Source of the DNA: a bacterium
GTDB lineage: Bacteria; Desulfobacterota; DSWW01
Assembly (NCBI GenBank): GCA_028277985.1
Contig: JANQFG010000004.1
Coordinates: 1-47,625 of the forward strand
DNA: 47,625 nucleotides
Reading direction: 5' to 3'
A program made the translations under genes and the position numbers. Under the pieces are notes generated by a model, which saw only the letters and a program-made list of their open reading frames with translations, ran no database searches and was not told the origin of the DNA. Shown here piece by piece: positions 30,884-39,467 of the stretch; within the stretch, counting starts at the first letter, position 1; the number at the start of each line of letters is the position of its first letter.

Positions 30884-32389
30884 TTAGAACGTGACCACTG
30901 TTTGGAGGAAGAACCAATCGCCGTTCTTGTTTTCTGCGAAGACGGCTTCAGCGCCGGCAGCGCCGAAGAAGTGTGCGTAGGAGCCGGCTAAGCTGACGTG
31001 CTTGGATACCTTGTATTTTGCCGTCAGGTCCAGCTCGCCGCCGATGAAGCCTTCGCCGTTCGTGAGTCTGGCGGTCGTACCGCTCGTTGCGTTGAATCCG
31101 CCCGCATATCCGAAAACGTCGTTCCGGGTAGCGCCTGACCCTGCATACCAGCTATCGCTCGTGTCGTGCAACCAAAAAAGATGGCCGTCCAGCTGGACCA
31201 GCACTTTCTTCGCAGGCTTCAGAATCAGTTGCTGATAGACGTTGATCAGATTGGACAAGGCCGTGGTGTCCATGTACCCGTACCACTTGTGGTTGGTGGG
31301 GACCATACCGAAGAAGCTCTTGTGGGTGCCGGTCGCAGGATCATCATCCCCCGATGCGTGGGCCACTCCGAGACGGAACCAGGGCTGGAGACGAACCTCG
31401 GTGAACTTGTATCCAAGCTCGGCGATCAGCGCATAGGCAGAGTGGCTGCTTGCTCCCCAGTCGCCCCACTGGTAACACCCCCAGAGGAGGGAATCGAAGG
31501 TTCCGGGCCCTATCCCCGGGTATGCGCCGACCCAGCTCGCGCCCACGGCCGGAATTTCCAGTGCACCGCCGGTCACTGTCTTGGCAACGTCCCGATCGTC
31601 TCGAAAGAAGATTCCATAGATCCGGATCTCGGTGTTGTCGATCAGGAAATCGTCCTTCAAGGTCAGGGTCCCGCCGAAAATGTTCACGTCCTTCAGTTCC
31701 CTGAAGGCCGTATGGTACTCGAATCCTCCGGCGAGCAGCTTGGCGGCAAAGGCATCCACCCGGAATCGTTCGGTGTCATAGAAGCCCATGGCAGCGTGGT
31801 ATCTCCTGCCGATGTTCGTCCAGTCAAAGGTGCCGACGAGCCTCTCCGAGAGCCTCACCTTCTTGAGCCAGGTCAGGGTCTTGTTGTCGTAAACCGTCTC
31901 CAGCCCGCCTTTGAAGCCAAGCCTGCCGACCTTGAACCCGAGGCCGTCCACCACCAGATCCTGGGCCATCATCCAGAATTCCAGGACGTCCGTGGCCTGC
32001 GGGTGATCGTCCGGCTGGCTCAGGCTGTAGTAAAGCCTTCCCGGACCCGATACCCCGTTCTCCGGCAGGTTGAAAGCGCCCGCGTACTGGAACTGGAAGA
32101 AGAAGACGAAATGTTCTCCTGGGTACTTGACGTAAGGCCGTACCCGGAGATTCACGAAGTTGTAGTCGGACTGGGAGTTCGGTGCCGCCTCCAGACCGCT
32201 CCAGTACTCCCACCGGAGTCTCCCTGTTGCCCCGAGCTCGAGCTTCTTCAACTCCACGAGGAGATCGTCCCACTGGAGCGCGCTGCCCACATCAGGGAAG
32301 AGGAGCAGGAAAAGGGCGAGGAGAAGAAAAACGCGCTTCTTCAAGAAAGAACGAATCGTTTTTGCCTGCCGGGCTACGTTCATCGGCAT
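30884..32389 (-). CDS. Outer-membrane beta-barrel porin (alginate-export-like)
   Basis: A 501-residue outer-membrane protein. A signal peptide (KKRVFLLLALFLLLFPDVGSA) is followed by LGATGRLRWEYWSGLE and many alternating aromatic/polar beta strands with short turns, ending in FLQTVVTF with a terminal Phe as required for barrel assembly. The alginate_exp type domain fits its length and start. It is the first gene of the cytochrome/nap series, 77 nt before the octahaem gene, so it may admit nitrogen oxyanions or release products; that is inference. Start 32389 follows GGGGGGAATGAG with normal spacing. Confidence 0.8.
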   Translation of the reverse strand: MPMNVARQAKTIRSFLKKRVFLLLALFLLLFPDVGSALQWDDLLVELKKLELGATGRLRWEYWSGLEAAPNSQSDYNFVNLRVRPYVKYPGEHFVFFFQFQYAGAFNLPENGVSGPGRLYYSLSQPDDHPQATDVLEFWMMAQDLVVDGLGFKVGRLGFKGGLETVYDNKTLTWLKKVRLSERLVGTFDWTNIGRRYHAAMGFYDTERFRVDAFAAKLLAGGFEYHTAFRELKDVNIFGGTLTLKDDFLIDNTEIRIYGIFFRDDRDVAKTVTGGALEIPAVGASWVGAYPGIGPGTFDSLLWGCYQWGDWGASSHSAYALIAELGYKFTEVRLQPWFRLGVAHASGDDDPATGTHKSFFGMVPTNHKWYGYMDTTALSNLINVYQQLILKPAKKVLVQLDGHLFWLHDTSDSWYAGSGATRNDVFGYAGGFNATSGTTARLTNGEGFIGGELDLTAKYKVSKHVSLAGSYAHFFGAAGAEAVFAENKNGDWFFLQTVVTF

Positions 32390-32481
32390 CTCATTCCCCC
32401 CTGGTAGTCGTCGGCACATGCGGTATCCATACCATTGCAATAGGAATACTGCAACTTTAAAATATGCATGGCATCAACCCC

Positions 32482-32495
32482 TTGACATATGTCAA
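32482..32495. promoter_or_regulatory. Perfect CRP/FNR-type dyad TTGAC-N4-GTCAA
   Basis: TTGACATATGTCAA is fully palindromic. It lies 93 nt before the porin ATG on the minus side and 73 nt before the cupin ATG on the plus side. Toward the porin an AT-rich TATTTT follows at about 18 nt, compatible with a class II activator position. FNR, NNR/DNR and HcpR-type regulators that sense oxygen or nitrogen oxides use dyads of this shape. Confidence 0.6.
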
Positions 32496-32568
32496 GAAAA
32501 CAGAAAAAAACACTAGAAAATGAAAGATTCCTATCCTGGCTCCTCCTGGAAAGAAAGGAACAAGAAGA

Positions 32569-32928
32569 ATGACGGAAAAAGATGCGAAGAATCCTGTAAC
32601 TTCGGATGGAACCCTGCCTCCGGCAGAGGCAATTCGGCTGGCCGAGCTGCTTGCCTACGTGTCCGGCTCGGTGGTCAGCCGCACGCTGATCAAACGGCCC
32701 GTAGGCACGGTCACGCTGTTCAGCTTCGATAAGGGTCAGGGCCTGAGCGAGCACACCGCGCCCTTTGACGCCCTGGTGCAGGTGCTGGACGGCCAGGCGG
32801 AGTTGACCATCGGCGGGGAACTCGTGAAGGCCGGAGCAGGTGAGACCGTGCTCATGCCCGCAGACGTGCCCCATTCCCTGCATGCCCCGGAGCCCTTCAA
32901 GATGCTTCTGACCATGATAAGGGGCTGA
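32569..32928 (+). CDS. Small cupin-domain protein
   Basis: A 119-residue single cupin. The two conserved motifs are visible: GLSEHTAPFDALVQVLDGQAEL with one His, and GETVLMPADVPHSLHAP with PxxxPH. In the first motif the second His and Glu are replaced, so metal binding may be weak. Proteins of this type are small sensors, isomerases or stress proteins. GAAAGGAACAAGAAG precedes the ATG. It is divergent from the porin-HAO series across the FNR-like dyad and may share its control. Confidence 0.8.
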   Translation: MTEKDAKNPVTSDGTLPPAEAIRLAELLAYVSGSVVSRTLIKRPVGTVTLFSFDKGQGLSEHTAPFDALVQVLDGQAELTIGGELVKAGAGETVLMPADVPHSLHAPEPFKMLLTMIRG

Positions 32929-32929
32929 A

Positions 32930-33322
32930 GTGGCATTGCTGCCGGTAGAAAGCCTCCACACCGTTCTCATCTGCGAGAAGTGGGAGGAGTGCGTCTCTTT
33001 CTATAAGGATGTCCTCGGATTCCCGATCGTCTACGAGAGAGACCGATTCGTGGAATTCGAGGTCACCCCGGGTGCCCGCATCGGAATCCTGAGACCCCTC
33101 GACCCGGATACCCCCAAACCGAGCAAAGAACGTGTAATCCTCTCCCTCTGTGTTCCCGACATCGAGGAAGCCCACGCGAAGCTCTCGACACTTTACCCGG
33201 ATCTCCCCACCATCCGGAAACATCCTTGGGGTCCGAGACTCTTCGAATTCCGTGATCCCGAAGGCTGGCGCATCGAGTTCTGGTCCAAGGAAGCCCCCCC
33301 CAGTCGTTCCGAGGGCGTGTGA
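32930..33322 (+). CDS. VOC (glyoxalase/bleomycin resistance) superfamily protein
   Basis: A 130-residue VOC-fold protein. ESLHTVLICEKWEECVSFYKDVLGFPIVYERDRFVEFEV is the first beta-alpha-beta-beta-beta unit and SLCVPDIEEAHAKL with FEFRDPEGWRIEFW the second, the latter a hallmark of the family. Metal ligands seem limited to His10 and the Glu of RIEFW. The start GTG at 32930 overlaps nothing, begins 1 nt after the cupin stop and has AAGGGG 6 nt ahead, so the two are coupled. The substrate is unknown. Confidence 0.8.
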   Translation: MALLPVESLHTVLICEKWEECVSFYKDVLGFPIVYERDRFVEFEVTPGARIGILRPLDPDTPKPSKERVILSLCVPDIEEAHAKLSTLYPDLPTIRKHPWGPRLFEFRDPEGWRIEFWSKEAPPSRSEGV

Positions 33323-33551
33323 ACAGGATGTCACGTTCTCAGAGGGTCTGATCTCCGCGCCACCCCAGATGCCCACCTGCCTCGGAGTCTTCTTGGTTCG
33401 TCTCAAACCCGTTCAGACCGGGAAGTTACGCTCCTTTGTCCCGCAGCGATACAGAAAGCAGAAGGACAAAAGGAATGACATTTGCAATCAGGGAAGAGGA
33501 GTCTTGGCCTTTGGAACTCAACCGGTCATCACCCCTACAAGGAAAGAGACC

Positions 33552-33938
33552 ATGGAATCAGAGAATGCCAAAGAGATCATCAGAATGCTCGCCGACGGTA
33601 CGGATCCCACGACGGGTGAAGCTCTTCCCGACTCTAGTCCGTACAACGCTCCCCTCGTCATCAGGGCCTACTTCACGGTTCTCGAGGCGCTCGGGCCCGT
33701 GAAGAAACGAAAGAAGACGATCGAGGAGAAGCAGCAGGACAACATCGATGCCGGAAGGCCGAAGAACGCAGGACTTCCCTGGACGGACGAGATGAAATCA
33801 GAAATTGCATCGAAAGCCCTGAACGGCGCTTCCATGGAAGAGCTCTCTAGGCATTTTGAACGGACCCAGGGGTCCATTATCTCGGAGCTGATGAGACAAG
33901 GCCTGATTCCGCCCGGTGATGAACCGGGTCGGCACTAG
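33552..33938 (+). CDS. Small conserved-looking protein with a C-terminal HTH-like segment
   Basis: A 128-residue protein I cannot name. ESENAKEIIRMLADGTDPTTGEALPDSSPYNAPLVIRAYF opens it, a pattern I associate with small helicase- or topoisomerase-neighbour proteins of unknown role. The end, EIASKALNGASMEELSRHFERTQGSIISELMRQGLI, looks like a helix-turn-helix. The middle is very basic (KKRKKTIEEKQQ). The ATG at 33552 follows GGAAAGAGACC. A nucleic-acid-binding function is likely but unproven. Confidence 0.65.
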   Translation: MESENAKEIIRMLADGTDPTTGEALPDSSPYNAPLVIRAYFTVLEALGPVKKRKKTIEEKQQDNIDAGRPKNAGLPWTDEMKSEIASKALNGASMEELSRHFERTQGSIISELMRQGLIPPGDEPGRH

Positions 33939-34012
33939 CCGACCGCGTTCTCGCCCAATCACGACGATCTCGATGTCAAAGGAGAGCACCTCTGTCCAAC
34001 CATACTCTCCGT

Positions 34013-34041
34013 TTGACATACAACGTCAAGCGTAGTATACA
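34013..34041 (+). promoter_or_regulatory. Consensus sigma70 promoter of higBA with overlapping inverted repeat
   Basis: TTGACA (34013-34018) and TATACA (34036-34041) are separated by exactly 17 nt. TTGAC (34013-34017) and GTCAA (34025-34029) form an inverted repeat across the -35 and spacer, a plausible site for HigA autorepression. The -10 ends only 7 nt before the ATG at 34049. Confidence 0.7.
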
Positions 34042-34048
34042 AAGCGGT

Positions 34049-34336
34049 ATGATCAAGAGCTTCAAGAATGATGCAACGGCAAAGCTCTATCAAGAGGGAA
34101 GAGCGGGAGGTTTCAAGGGCATAGACCTGGAGCTGGCCCTTGAGCGTCTTGATGTAATCGATGCAGCTACCCGCCTGGCCGATATTCCCCCACTGAAGAG
34201 CATCCGTCTACATCGGCTGAAGGGGGATAGAATGGGGCAATGGGCAATTTCCATCAATGGCCCCTGGCGCATCTGCTTTGAGTGGCGAGGCGGTGACGCA
34301 TACAATGTGGAAGTAACCAACTATCATAAAGGATAG
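34049..34336 (+). CDS. higB: HigB-family toxin (RelE superfamily mRNA endonuclease)
   Basis: A 95-residue toxin that cleaves ribosome-bound mRNA. MIKSFKNDATAKLYQEGRAGGF, LERLDVIDAATRLADI, SIRLHRLKGDRMGQWAISINGPWRICFEW and VEVTNYHKG are all standard HigB segments, and the terminal YH is retained. The ATG at 34049 is used; the frame continues upstream to a TTG that lies inside the promoter. No ribosome site is visible and the predicted transcript starts at or next to the ATG, so translation may be leaderless. The antitoxin gene follows 5 nt later. Confidence 0.92.
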   Translation: MIKSFKNDATAKLYQEGRAGGFKGIDLELALERLDVIDAATRLADIPPLKSIRLHRLKGDRMGQWAISINGPWRICFEWRGGDAYNVEVTNYHKG

Positions 34337-34341
34337 GAAAG

Positions 34342-34632
34342 ATGGAAATGAAGAGATTGCCCACCCATCCGGGTAAGATCCTCAGAAGAGAGCTTGAGGC
34401 CCGTGGACTGAGTGCGAACAAAATCGCTTTGGCACTCGGCGTTCCTTCAGGACGGGTCACCGATATCCTGAACGGAAAGCGCGCCATTACGCCGGATACC
34501 GCCATACGACTTGGCGAGTTTTTCGGAAATTCGCCGCAATTCTGGCTGAATCTTCAGACCAAGTACGACCTGGTCGCCACGGACCTCGAGAGAGGCGAGA
34601 AGATCCGCGCTCAGGTGAGAGTCTCCACCTAA
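34342..34632 (+). CDS. higA: HigA-family antitoxin
   Basis: A 96-residue XRE-type DNA-binding antitoxin. RLPTHPGKILRRELEARGLSANKIALALGV, then PSGRVTDILNGKRAITPDTAIRLGEFFGNSPQFWLNLQ, match HigA through its whole length, including the HTH and the FWLNLQ helix. It neutralises HigB and represses the shared promoter. AGGATAGGAAAG precedes the ATG. No other mobile-element gene is adjacent. Confidence 0.93.
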   Translation: MEMKRLPTHPGKILRRELEARGLSANKIALALGVPSGRVTDILNGKRAITPDTAIRLGEFFGNSPQFWLNLQTKYDLVATDLERGEKIRAQVRVST

Positions 34633-34883
34633 TCCACCGGATGTGCCTCCCGTCTCCCTCGTGCCTTGGCCCTCGCGACGCCGCCTCTTTCACGGATCAC
34701 TGTTCCGGCCGCAAGTGCCTGCTCGACGCCCCGAGCAAGCCGCAAAAAACACCCTCTTTTCGGCCAAATCTTCAAGTTTCCCGTTAACTTACCGATTATA
34801 AGAATGGCGGATCAGCCCGTTACGTGCAGATCTCCGCCCCCAAAGAGGGGGCAACACTACCTATGCATGAAGGGTTCACTGCA

Positions 34884-36680
34884 ATGGGGAGAAACCTGAG
34901 GAAGAAGCTGGGCGAACTTCTGGTGGATGCCGGAATCGTCTCGATGGAAGAGTGTGCGAAGGCGCTTCTCGAGCAGGGAGGCTCCAAAAAAAGACTCGGC
35001 GAGCTGCTCGTTGAGAAGAGGATCTGCAGCGAGCTTGATATTGCAACCGCCCTGTCCAACCAGCTCGGATTCGAGCGCGTCGATCTGAAGGTGATGCCCA
35101 TCGAGCCGGCTGCGGTGGAGATCATTCCGGAAAAAGTAGCCAGAAAGCACCTGATCGTGCCCGTGTCGGTGGATGACAAGGATCTCTACGTTGCCATGCA
35201 CGACCCATACAGTTACGAGGCCCTGGAGGATGCACAGTTCGCTTCCGGCTACCGGATCAAACCGTATATCTGCACCAAGAGCGACATCGTCTGGGCCATC
35301 AAGAAGCACTACAACCTGAAGGCGTCCCTCGAGTCCGTTGTGGAAGGGATGGCCTCCCATCAGAAGGTGGAAGTCGTCCAGGAAGTCCAGGACGACGAGA
35401 TGGACATCCGGGACCTGAAAAAGCAGAGCTCCATGGCGCCGATCATCCGGATGGTGAATATGATCATTTCGGAAGCGGTGGAACAGAGAGCCTCCGACAT
35501 TCATCTGGATCCCACCTCCAAGGAACTCACGGTCAGGTATAGAATTGACGGATTTCTGAGGCGAACCTTTACCCTGCCGAAATGGGTTCAGGGCGCCGTG
35601 ATCTCCCGAATGAAGATCATGGCGAGAATGGACATCGCAGAGAAGAGGCTGCCCCAGGATGGCAGGATCACGGTGGCCATCAACAAGAGCATGCTCGATC
35701 TTCGCGTATCGACACTCCCTACGAAATCGGGTGAAAAGGTCGTCATCCGGGTGCTGGATACAAAGAACAGGTGCGTCACGCTGGACCAACTGGGCATGGA
35801 GCAGGAAGAGCGAAAGGCCTTCCTTTCGTTGGTCGAGAAGCCCCAGGGAATCATGCTGGTCACCGGTCCCACCGGAAGCGGAAAGACGACCACCCTGTAC
35901 GGGGCCTTGTCGAGAATCCAGAGTGAGGACAAGAACATCATCACCGTGGAAGACCCGATCGAGTACGAACTCGAAGGGATCGGCCAGGTCTCTGTGAACG
36001 AGAAGATCGGGCTGACCTTTGCCCACACACTCCGGTCCATCCTGCGGCAGGACCCGGACGTGGTGATGGTCGGGGAAATGAGGGACCTGGAAACAGCGAC
36101 CATCGCCATGCAGGCTGCCCTGACCGGACATCTTGTCTTGAGCACCCTGCACACCAATAGCGCCGTTGCGACCATCACCCGGCTCAGGAACCTCGGTATC
36201 CCTTCGTATCTCATCGCCTCGACGATTACCGGAATCATCGCTCAGAGACTCGTCAGAGTCATCTGCCCGACCTGCAAGAAGGAGGAGAAGGGCTCTCGGG
36301 AAGACCTGGAGAAACTCGGACTGGAAGACTCCTTCACGAAAGGCCTGAAGGTCTACAGGGGTGTCGGGTGCCCGAGTTGCGGCGGGATCGGATACCGTGG
36401 GAGAACCGGAATCTACGAAATCCTCCTCCTCACCGAGAAGATGAAGGATCTCATCACGAACGAAGCCCCGGAGACGGCCCTGCGACAGACGGCCCTCTCC
36501 CAGGGGACCAGACCCCTGGTGCGGGCCGGAATGGACAAGGTCCTTCAGGGGGTCACCAGTATGGAAGAGCTTCTCCGAGTCATCTGCACGGACCAGAATT
36601 TTGGCACGGTTCTGCCCGGATCCGCCGAATCGGATCATCCTGACAGAGCCGAACTGCGCGAAGTGCGATCTGCAGTGTAG
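34884..36680 (+). CDS. PilB/GspE-type secretion or pilus assembly ATPase
   Basis: A 598-residue hexameric motor ATPase of the type II secretion/type IV pilus class. Residues 8-80 are a MshEN-type domain (LGELLVDAGIVSMEECAKAL and LGELLVEKRICSELDIATAL), which in relatives binds cyclic-di-GMP. The core has Walker A GPTGSGKTTT (328-337), the Asp box DIHLDP, Walker B LRQDPDVVMVGEMRD, the His box LSTLHTNSA, and a tetracysteine zinc module (CPTC...CPSC). Start 34884 is favoured by AAGGG at 9 nt; 34863 and a GTG at 34824 are alternatives. No other pilus or secretion gene is in the window. Confidence 0.9.
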   Translation: MGRNLRKKLGELLVDAGIVSMEECAKALLEQGGSKKRLGELLVEKRICSELDIATALSNQLGFERVDLKVMPIEPAAVEIIPEKVARKHLIVPVSVDDKDLYVAMHDPYSYEALEDAQFASGYRIKPYICTKSDIVWAIKKHYNLKASLESVVEGMASHQKVEVVQEVQDDEMDIRDLKKQSSMAPIIRMVNMIISEAVEQRASDIHLDPTSKELTVRYRIDGFLRRTFTLPKWVQGAVISRMKIMARMDIAEKRLPQDGRITVAINKSMLDLRVSTLPTKSGEKVVIRVLDTKNRCVTLDQLGMEQEERKAFLSLVEKPQGIMLVTGPTGSGKTTTLYGALSRIQSEDKNIITVEDPIEYELEGIGQVSVNEKIGLTFAHTLRSILRQDPDVVMVGEMRDLETATIAMQAALTGHLVLSTLHTNSAVATITRLRNLGIPSYLIASTITGIIAQRLVRVICPTCKKEEKGSREDLEKLGLEDSFTKGLKVYRGVGCPSCGGIGYRGRTGIYEILLLTEKMKDLITNEAPETALRQTALSQGTRPLVRAGMDKVLQGVTSMEELLRVICTDQNFGTVLPGSAESDHPDRAELREVRSAV

Positions 36681-36704
36681 CCAGGGCGGTTTAAGGAACG
36701 CATC

Positions 36705-38717
36705 ATGATGATGAACGGGAATGAAGGCGAAGGCGCCCCTCCCCTGGTTCTTGTTGTCGATGACGACCCGAATATCAGACTTCTCGTATGCCAGTGCCTG
36801 GAGCCTGACGGCTTTGTTGTCGGAGAAGCGGAGAACGGCGAACAGGCGCTGTCCATCTATTCGACTTTTCAACCCGATATCGTTCTTCTTGACGTTGTGA
36901 TGCCGGGCCGGGACGGATTCACGGTATGCCGGGAAATCCGCGGTCAGCCCGGGAGCGAACGAATACCCGTGCTCATGATGACGAGCCTGGACGACGAGGA
37001 GTCGGTCAACCGCGCATATGAGGCGGGCGCAACCGATTTCATCACAAAGCCGATCAAATGGAGCCTCTTGAGCCACCGTCTCCGCTACATGTTGAGGGCC
37101 AGCCGGACAACCGTTTCCCTGGGAGAGAGCGAGGCGAGACATCGGGCCTTGTTGAATGCCATTCCCGACCTCCTGTTGCGCCTGGACGAGGAGGGTAGGA
37201 TCTTTGACTACAAAGGGGCGAAAGGCTTCACGCTCTTACCAGGGGATGTATCGCCTGTAGGACAGACCTTGTCGGACGTGCTTCCCGATGGCCTGGCAGG
37301 GATGCTTCAGGATCGCATCCGGGCCGGACCCCGCAGCATGTGCGAACAGGCCCTTGAGTACGAGCACGTCACTGCGGGAGACACCAGTCACTACGAAGCC
37401 CATCTCGTTCGAAGCGGCGAGGAGGAGTTCATCTGTCTCGTCCGGGACATTTCGGAGCGGAAGAGGGCGGAAACGGAGAGGCGAAGGCTGGAGGGCCAGC
37501 TCCGACAATCCCAGAAGATGGAGGCGATCGGCACCCTGGCCGGGGGAATCGCCCACGATTTCAACAATATCCTTGCGGCCATCATCGGCTATGCCGAGTT
37601 GGCCCTGCTGGACGTTCAAGAGGAATCGGTCCAGCAAACGAACCTGCAGGAGATTCTACAGGGTGGAATGCGCGCCAGGGGGCTGGTCCAGCAGATCCTT
37701 GCCTTCAGCCGGCAGAGCGAGCCGGAAGACGCACCGGTTCAAGTCCATCTCCTTGTGAAGGAGGTTCTACAGCTTCTCCGCGCGTCTCTGCCCAGCACGA
37801 TCGAAATTCGTCCGGACATCCGGGCGAACAACGGTATGGTCGCGGCAGACCCGACCGAGATCCATCAAGTTCTGATGAATCTCTGCACGAATGCACTGCA
37901 TGCCATGAACGAGAAGGGAGGGGTGCTCGAGGTTGCCCTCACCGAGGAGATGCTGGAACCGGGGGAGAGGGCGCTTCACCCGGAACTGCTCCCGGGATCC
38001 TATCTGCGGTTGACCGTCCGGGATACGGGACACGGTATGGGCAAGAGGGTTCGGGAACGCATCTTCGATCCCTTTTTCACGACCAAGGGACCCGGCAAGG
38101 GGACCGGCATGGGCCTGTCCGTTGTTCACGGGATCGTCAAACGCTGCAAGGGGGCTATCCGCGTCGATACGGAGCTCGGAAAAGGAACCACTTTCGAAAT
38201 CCTCCTGCCAACAGTGGACAGACAAGTCAAACAGGAGTGTGGGAGAGGGGAATCCCTACGAGAGGGCAGAGGACACGTTCTGTTTGTCGATGATGAACGG
38301 GCCATCGTCGATATGACGCGGAAGGTGTTGGAACGTATCGGCTATCAGGTCACTGCCGGTACGAGCAGCGAGGAGGCCCTTGAGGCGTTTCGGGCAGATC
38401 CGTACGGGTACGACATAGTCATCACAGACTTGACCATGCCATCCCTGACCGGCATGGAACTCTCCCAGGAAGTTCATCGCCTTCGACCGGATGTGCCGAT
38501 TCTTCTATGCACCGGTTTCAGTGAAGCGATCGACCATGAAACCGTAAGAGAGGTGGGCATTCGCGAGATCCTGCTGAAACCGATTCCAACCCGGAATCTG
38601 GCCGATGCGGTTCATAGAGCGCTGAGCAGGACAGAGAAGACAACAGGCCCTATCGCATCCCGGATTGAAGTAGTAGACGATGATTCTCGCAATATCCGGA
38701 GGGGGAGGAGCCGCTAA
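36705..38717 (+). CDS. Hybrid sensor histidine kinase (REC-PAS-HisKA-HATPase-REC)
   Basis: A 670-residue soluble hybrid kinase. Residues 12-130 are a receiver (VLVVDDD, phospho-site Asp63, Lys115 in ITKPIK). Residues 140-255 form a PAS-like sensor ([21 protein letters not shown]). The dimerisation helix has the phosphorylated His284 in [11 protein letters not shown], and the ATPase domain has [17 protein letters not shown] and [10 protein letters not shown] second receiver occupies 536-655 ([22 protein letters not shown]). No membrane segment is seen, so the signal is cytoplasmic or comes through the first receiver. The last 17 residues after SRIEVVDDD run into a decayed receiver gene. Confidence 0.92.
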   Translation: MMMNGNEGEGAPPLVLVVDDDPNIRLLVCQCLEPDGFVVGEAENGEQALSIYSTFQPDIVLLDVVMPGRDGFTVCREIRGQPGSERIPVLMMTSLDDEESVNRAYEAGATDFITKPIKWSLLSHRLRYMLRASRTTVSLGESEARHRALLNAIPDLLLRLDEEGRIFDYKGAKGFTLLPGDVSPVGQTLSDVLPDGLAGMLQDRIRAGPRSMCEQALEYEHVTAGDTSHYEAHLVRSGEEEFICLVRDISERKRAETERRRLEGQLRQSQKMEAIGTLAGGIAHDFNNILAAIIGYAELALLDVQEESVQQTNLQEILQGGMRARGLVQQILAFSRQSEPEDAPVQVHLLVKEVLQLLRASLPSTIEIRPDIRANNGMVAADPTEIHQVLMNLCTNALHAMNEKGGVLEVALTEEMLEPGERALHPELLPGSYLRLTVRDTGHGMGKRVRERIFDPFFTTKGPGKGTGMGLSVVHGIVKRCKGAIRVDTELGKGTTFEILLPTVDRQVKQECGRGESLREGRGHVLFVDDERAIVDMTRKVLERIGYQVTAGTSSEEALEAFRADPYGYDIVITDLTMPSLTGMELSQEVHRLRPDVPILLCTGFSEAIDHETVREVGIREILLKPIPTRNLADAVHRALSRTEKTTGPIASRIEVVDDDSRNIRRGRSR

Positions 38718-38832
38718 AGGAGACTACTTCCATATTGCTGAAGCGCTTGGTGCACATCGTATCCTCACGAAACCCGTAAGTCGGCAGCAGCTCATGGAAG
38801 CCGTAGGCGATCTTGTCGATTCCCCCACGTAG
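38680..38832 (+). pseudogene. Remnant of a single-domain response regulator
   Basis: In the frame from ATG 38680 to TAG 38830-38832 the 50 codons read as the C-terminal half of a receiver domain: [20 protein letters not shown], then ALGAHRILTKPVSRQQLMEA with the conserved Lys of the KP motif. The kinase frame immediately before gives RIEVVDDDS, which looks like the first strand of the same receiver. The middle, including the phospho-Asp, is missing. No ribosome site is clear. It is best read as a gene broken by an internal deletion. Confidence 0.65.
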
Positions 38833-38960
38833 TACGAGCTCGACTTTCTCCGATTTCGTTGAATGATCCGGGCAGCCTCATCCAGAGTGTGCGGGCCCGG
38901 CAGAACCTCCCCGACAGACTACCGCATCGAAAATAAGGTGGTACTCTTCATCCATTAGGT

Positions 38961-38982
38961 CGTGCGTCTTTCGAGACGCACG
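38961..38982 (+). other. Perfect 9-bp hairpin with TTCG tetraloop
   Basis: CGTGCGTCT (38961-38969) and AGACGCACG (38974-38982) enclose TTCG, an extra-stable RNA tetraloop. Only a loose T-rich run follows, so it may be a weak terminator of the kinase transcript or a 5' leader structure of the gene at 39021. Confidence 0.55.
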
Positions 38983-39020
38983 TATGGTTTGTTCTAACCT
39001 GTGGAACGAGGGGGAAAGTC

Positions 39021-39446
39021 ATGCCTCTGAAAAAACTTACTGGAAAAGTGAGCAATTTCCAGCAGGCAACCGAGATTACCGGGACCCGGCACGGCCGTTG
39101 GAACAGCGTCGTGGACACACAACAGGTCATCAACTTCAGGGTGGACAACTCTCCAACGGTACTGAAGCTGAAAGAGGCGGTCGATCTGGCAGATGGAGAA
39201 GAAGTGACCGTGGTGGGTCAGGAGAAGAAGGGTGTGCTAAAGGGGATCGCGCTGCGGAACAACGAAACGGGCATCGTCTACTCGCTGCGCACGTGGCCCA
39301 TCTTCCTGTTTGCAGCCATCTTCCTTGCATTGGGGGTGCCGCTGGTTTCGGTCGTCATCGGCTTGCCCATCATGGCGCTGGGAGCCTATCTGGCCTACAA
39401 AGGCTACATCAATCGAAAATCGGTAGGCATGCTGCAGCACTCGTAG
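39021..39446 (+). CDS. Small membrane protein of unknown function
   Basis: A 141-residue protein I do not recognise. The first 90 residues are a soluble beta-rich domain (KKLTGKVSNFQQATEITGTR, EVTVVGQEKKGVLKGIALRN), perhaps OB-like. Two hydrophobic segments follow (PIFLFAAIFLALGVPLVSVV and GLPIMALGAYLAYKGYI) separated by almost no loop, so a hairpin anchor with both ends on one side is likely. GAGGGGGAAAGTC precedes the ATG. It is convergent with the lactonase gene. Confidence 0.7.
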   Translation: MPLKKLTGKVSNFQQATEITGTRHGRWNSVVDTQQVINFRVDNSPTVLKLKEAVDLADGEEVTVVGQEKKGVLKGIALRNNETGIVYSLRTWPIFLFAAIFLALGVPLVSVVIGLPIMALGAYLAYKGYINRKSVGMLQHS

Positions 39447-39467
39447 GCCTTCGGTGATCGTGTCGGG

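Noticed and set aside
34857..37142. 761-codon open frame on the minus strand
   Set aside because: It is antisense to the GspE-type ATPase and to part of the kinase, both with intact catalytic motifs; His- and Asp-rich shadow composition.
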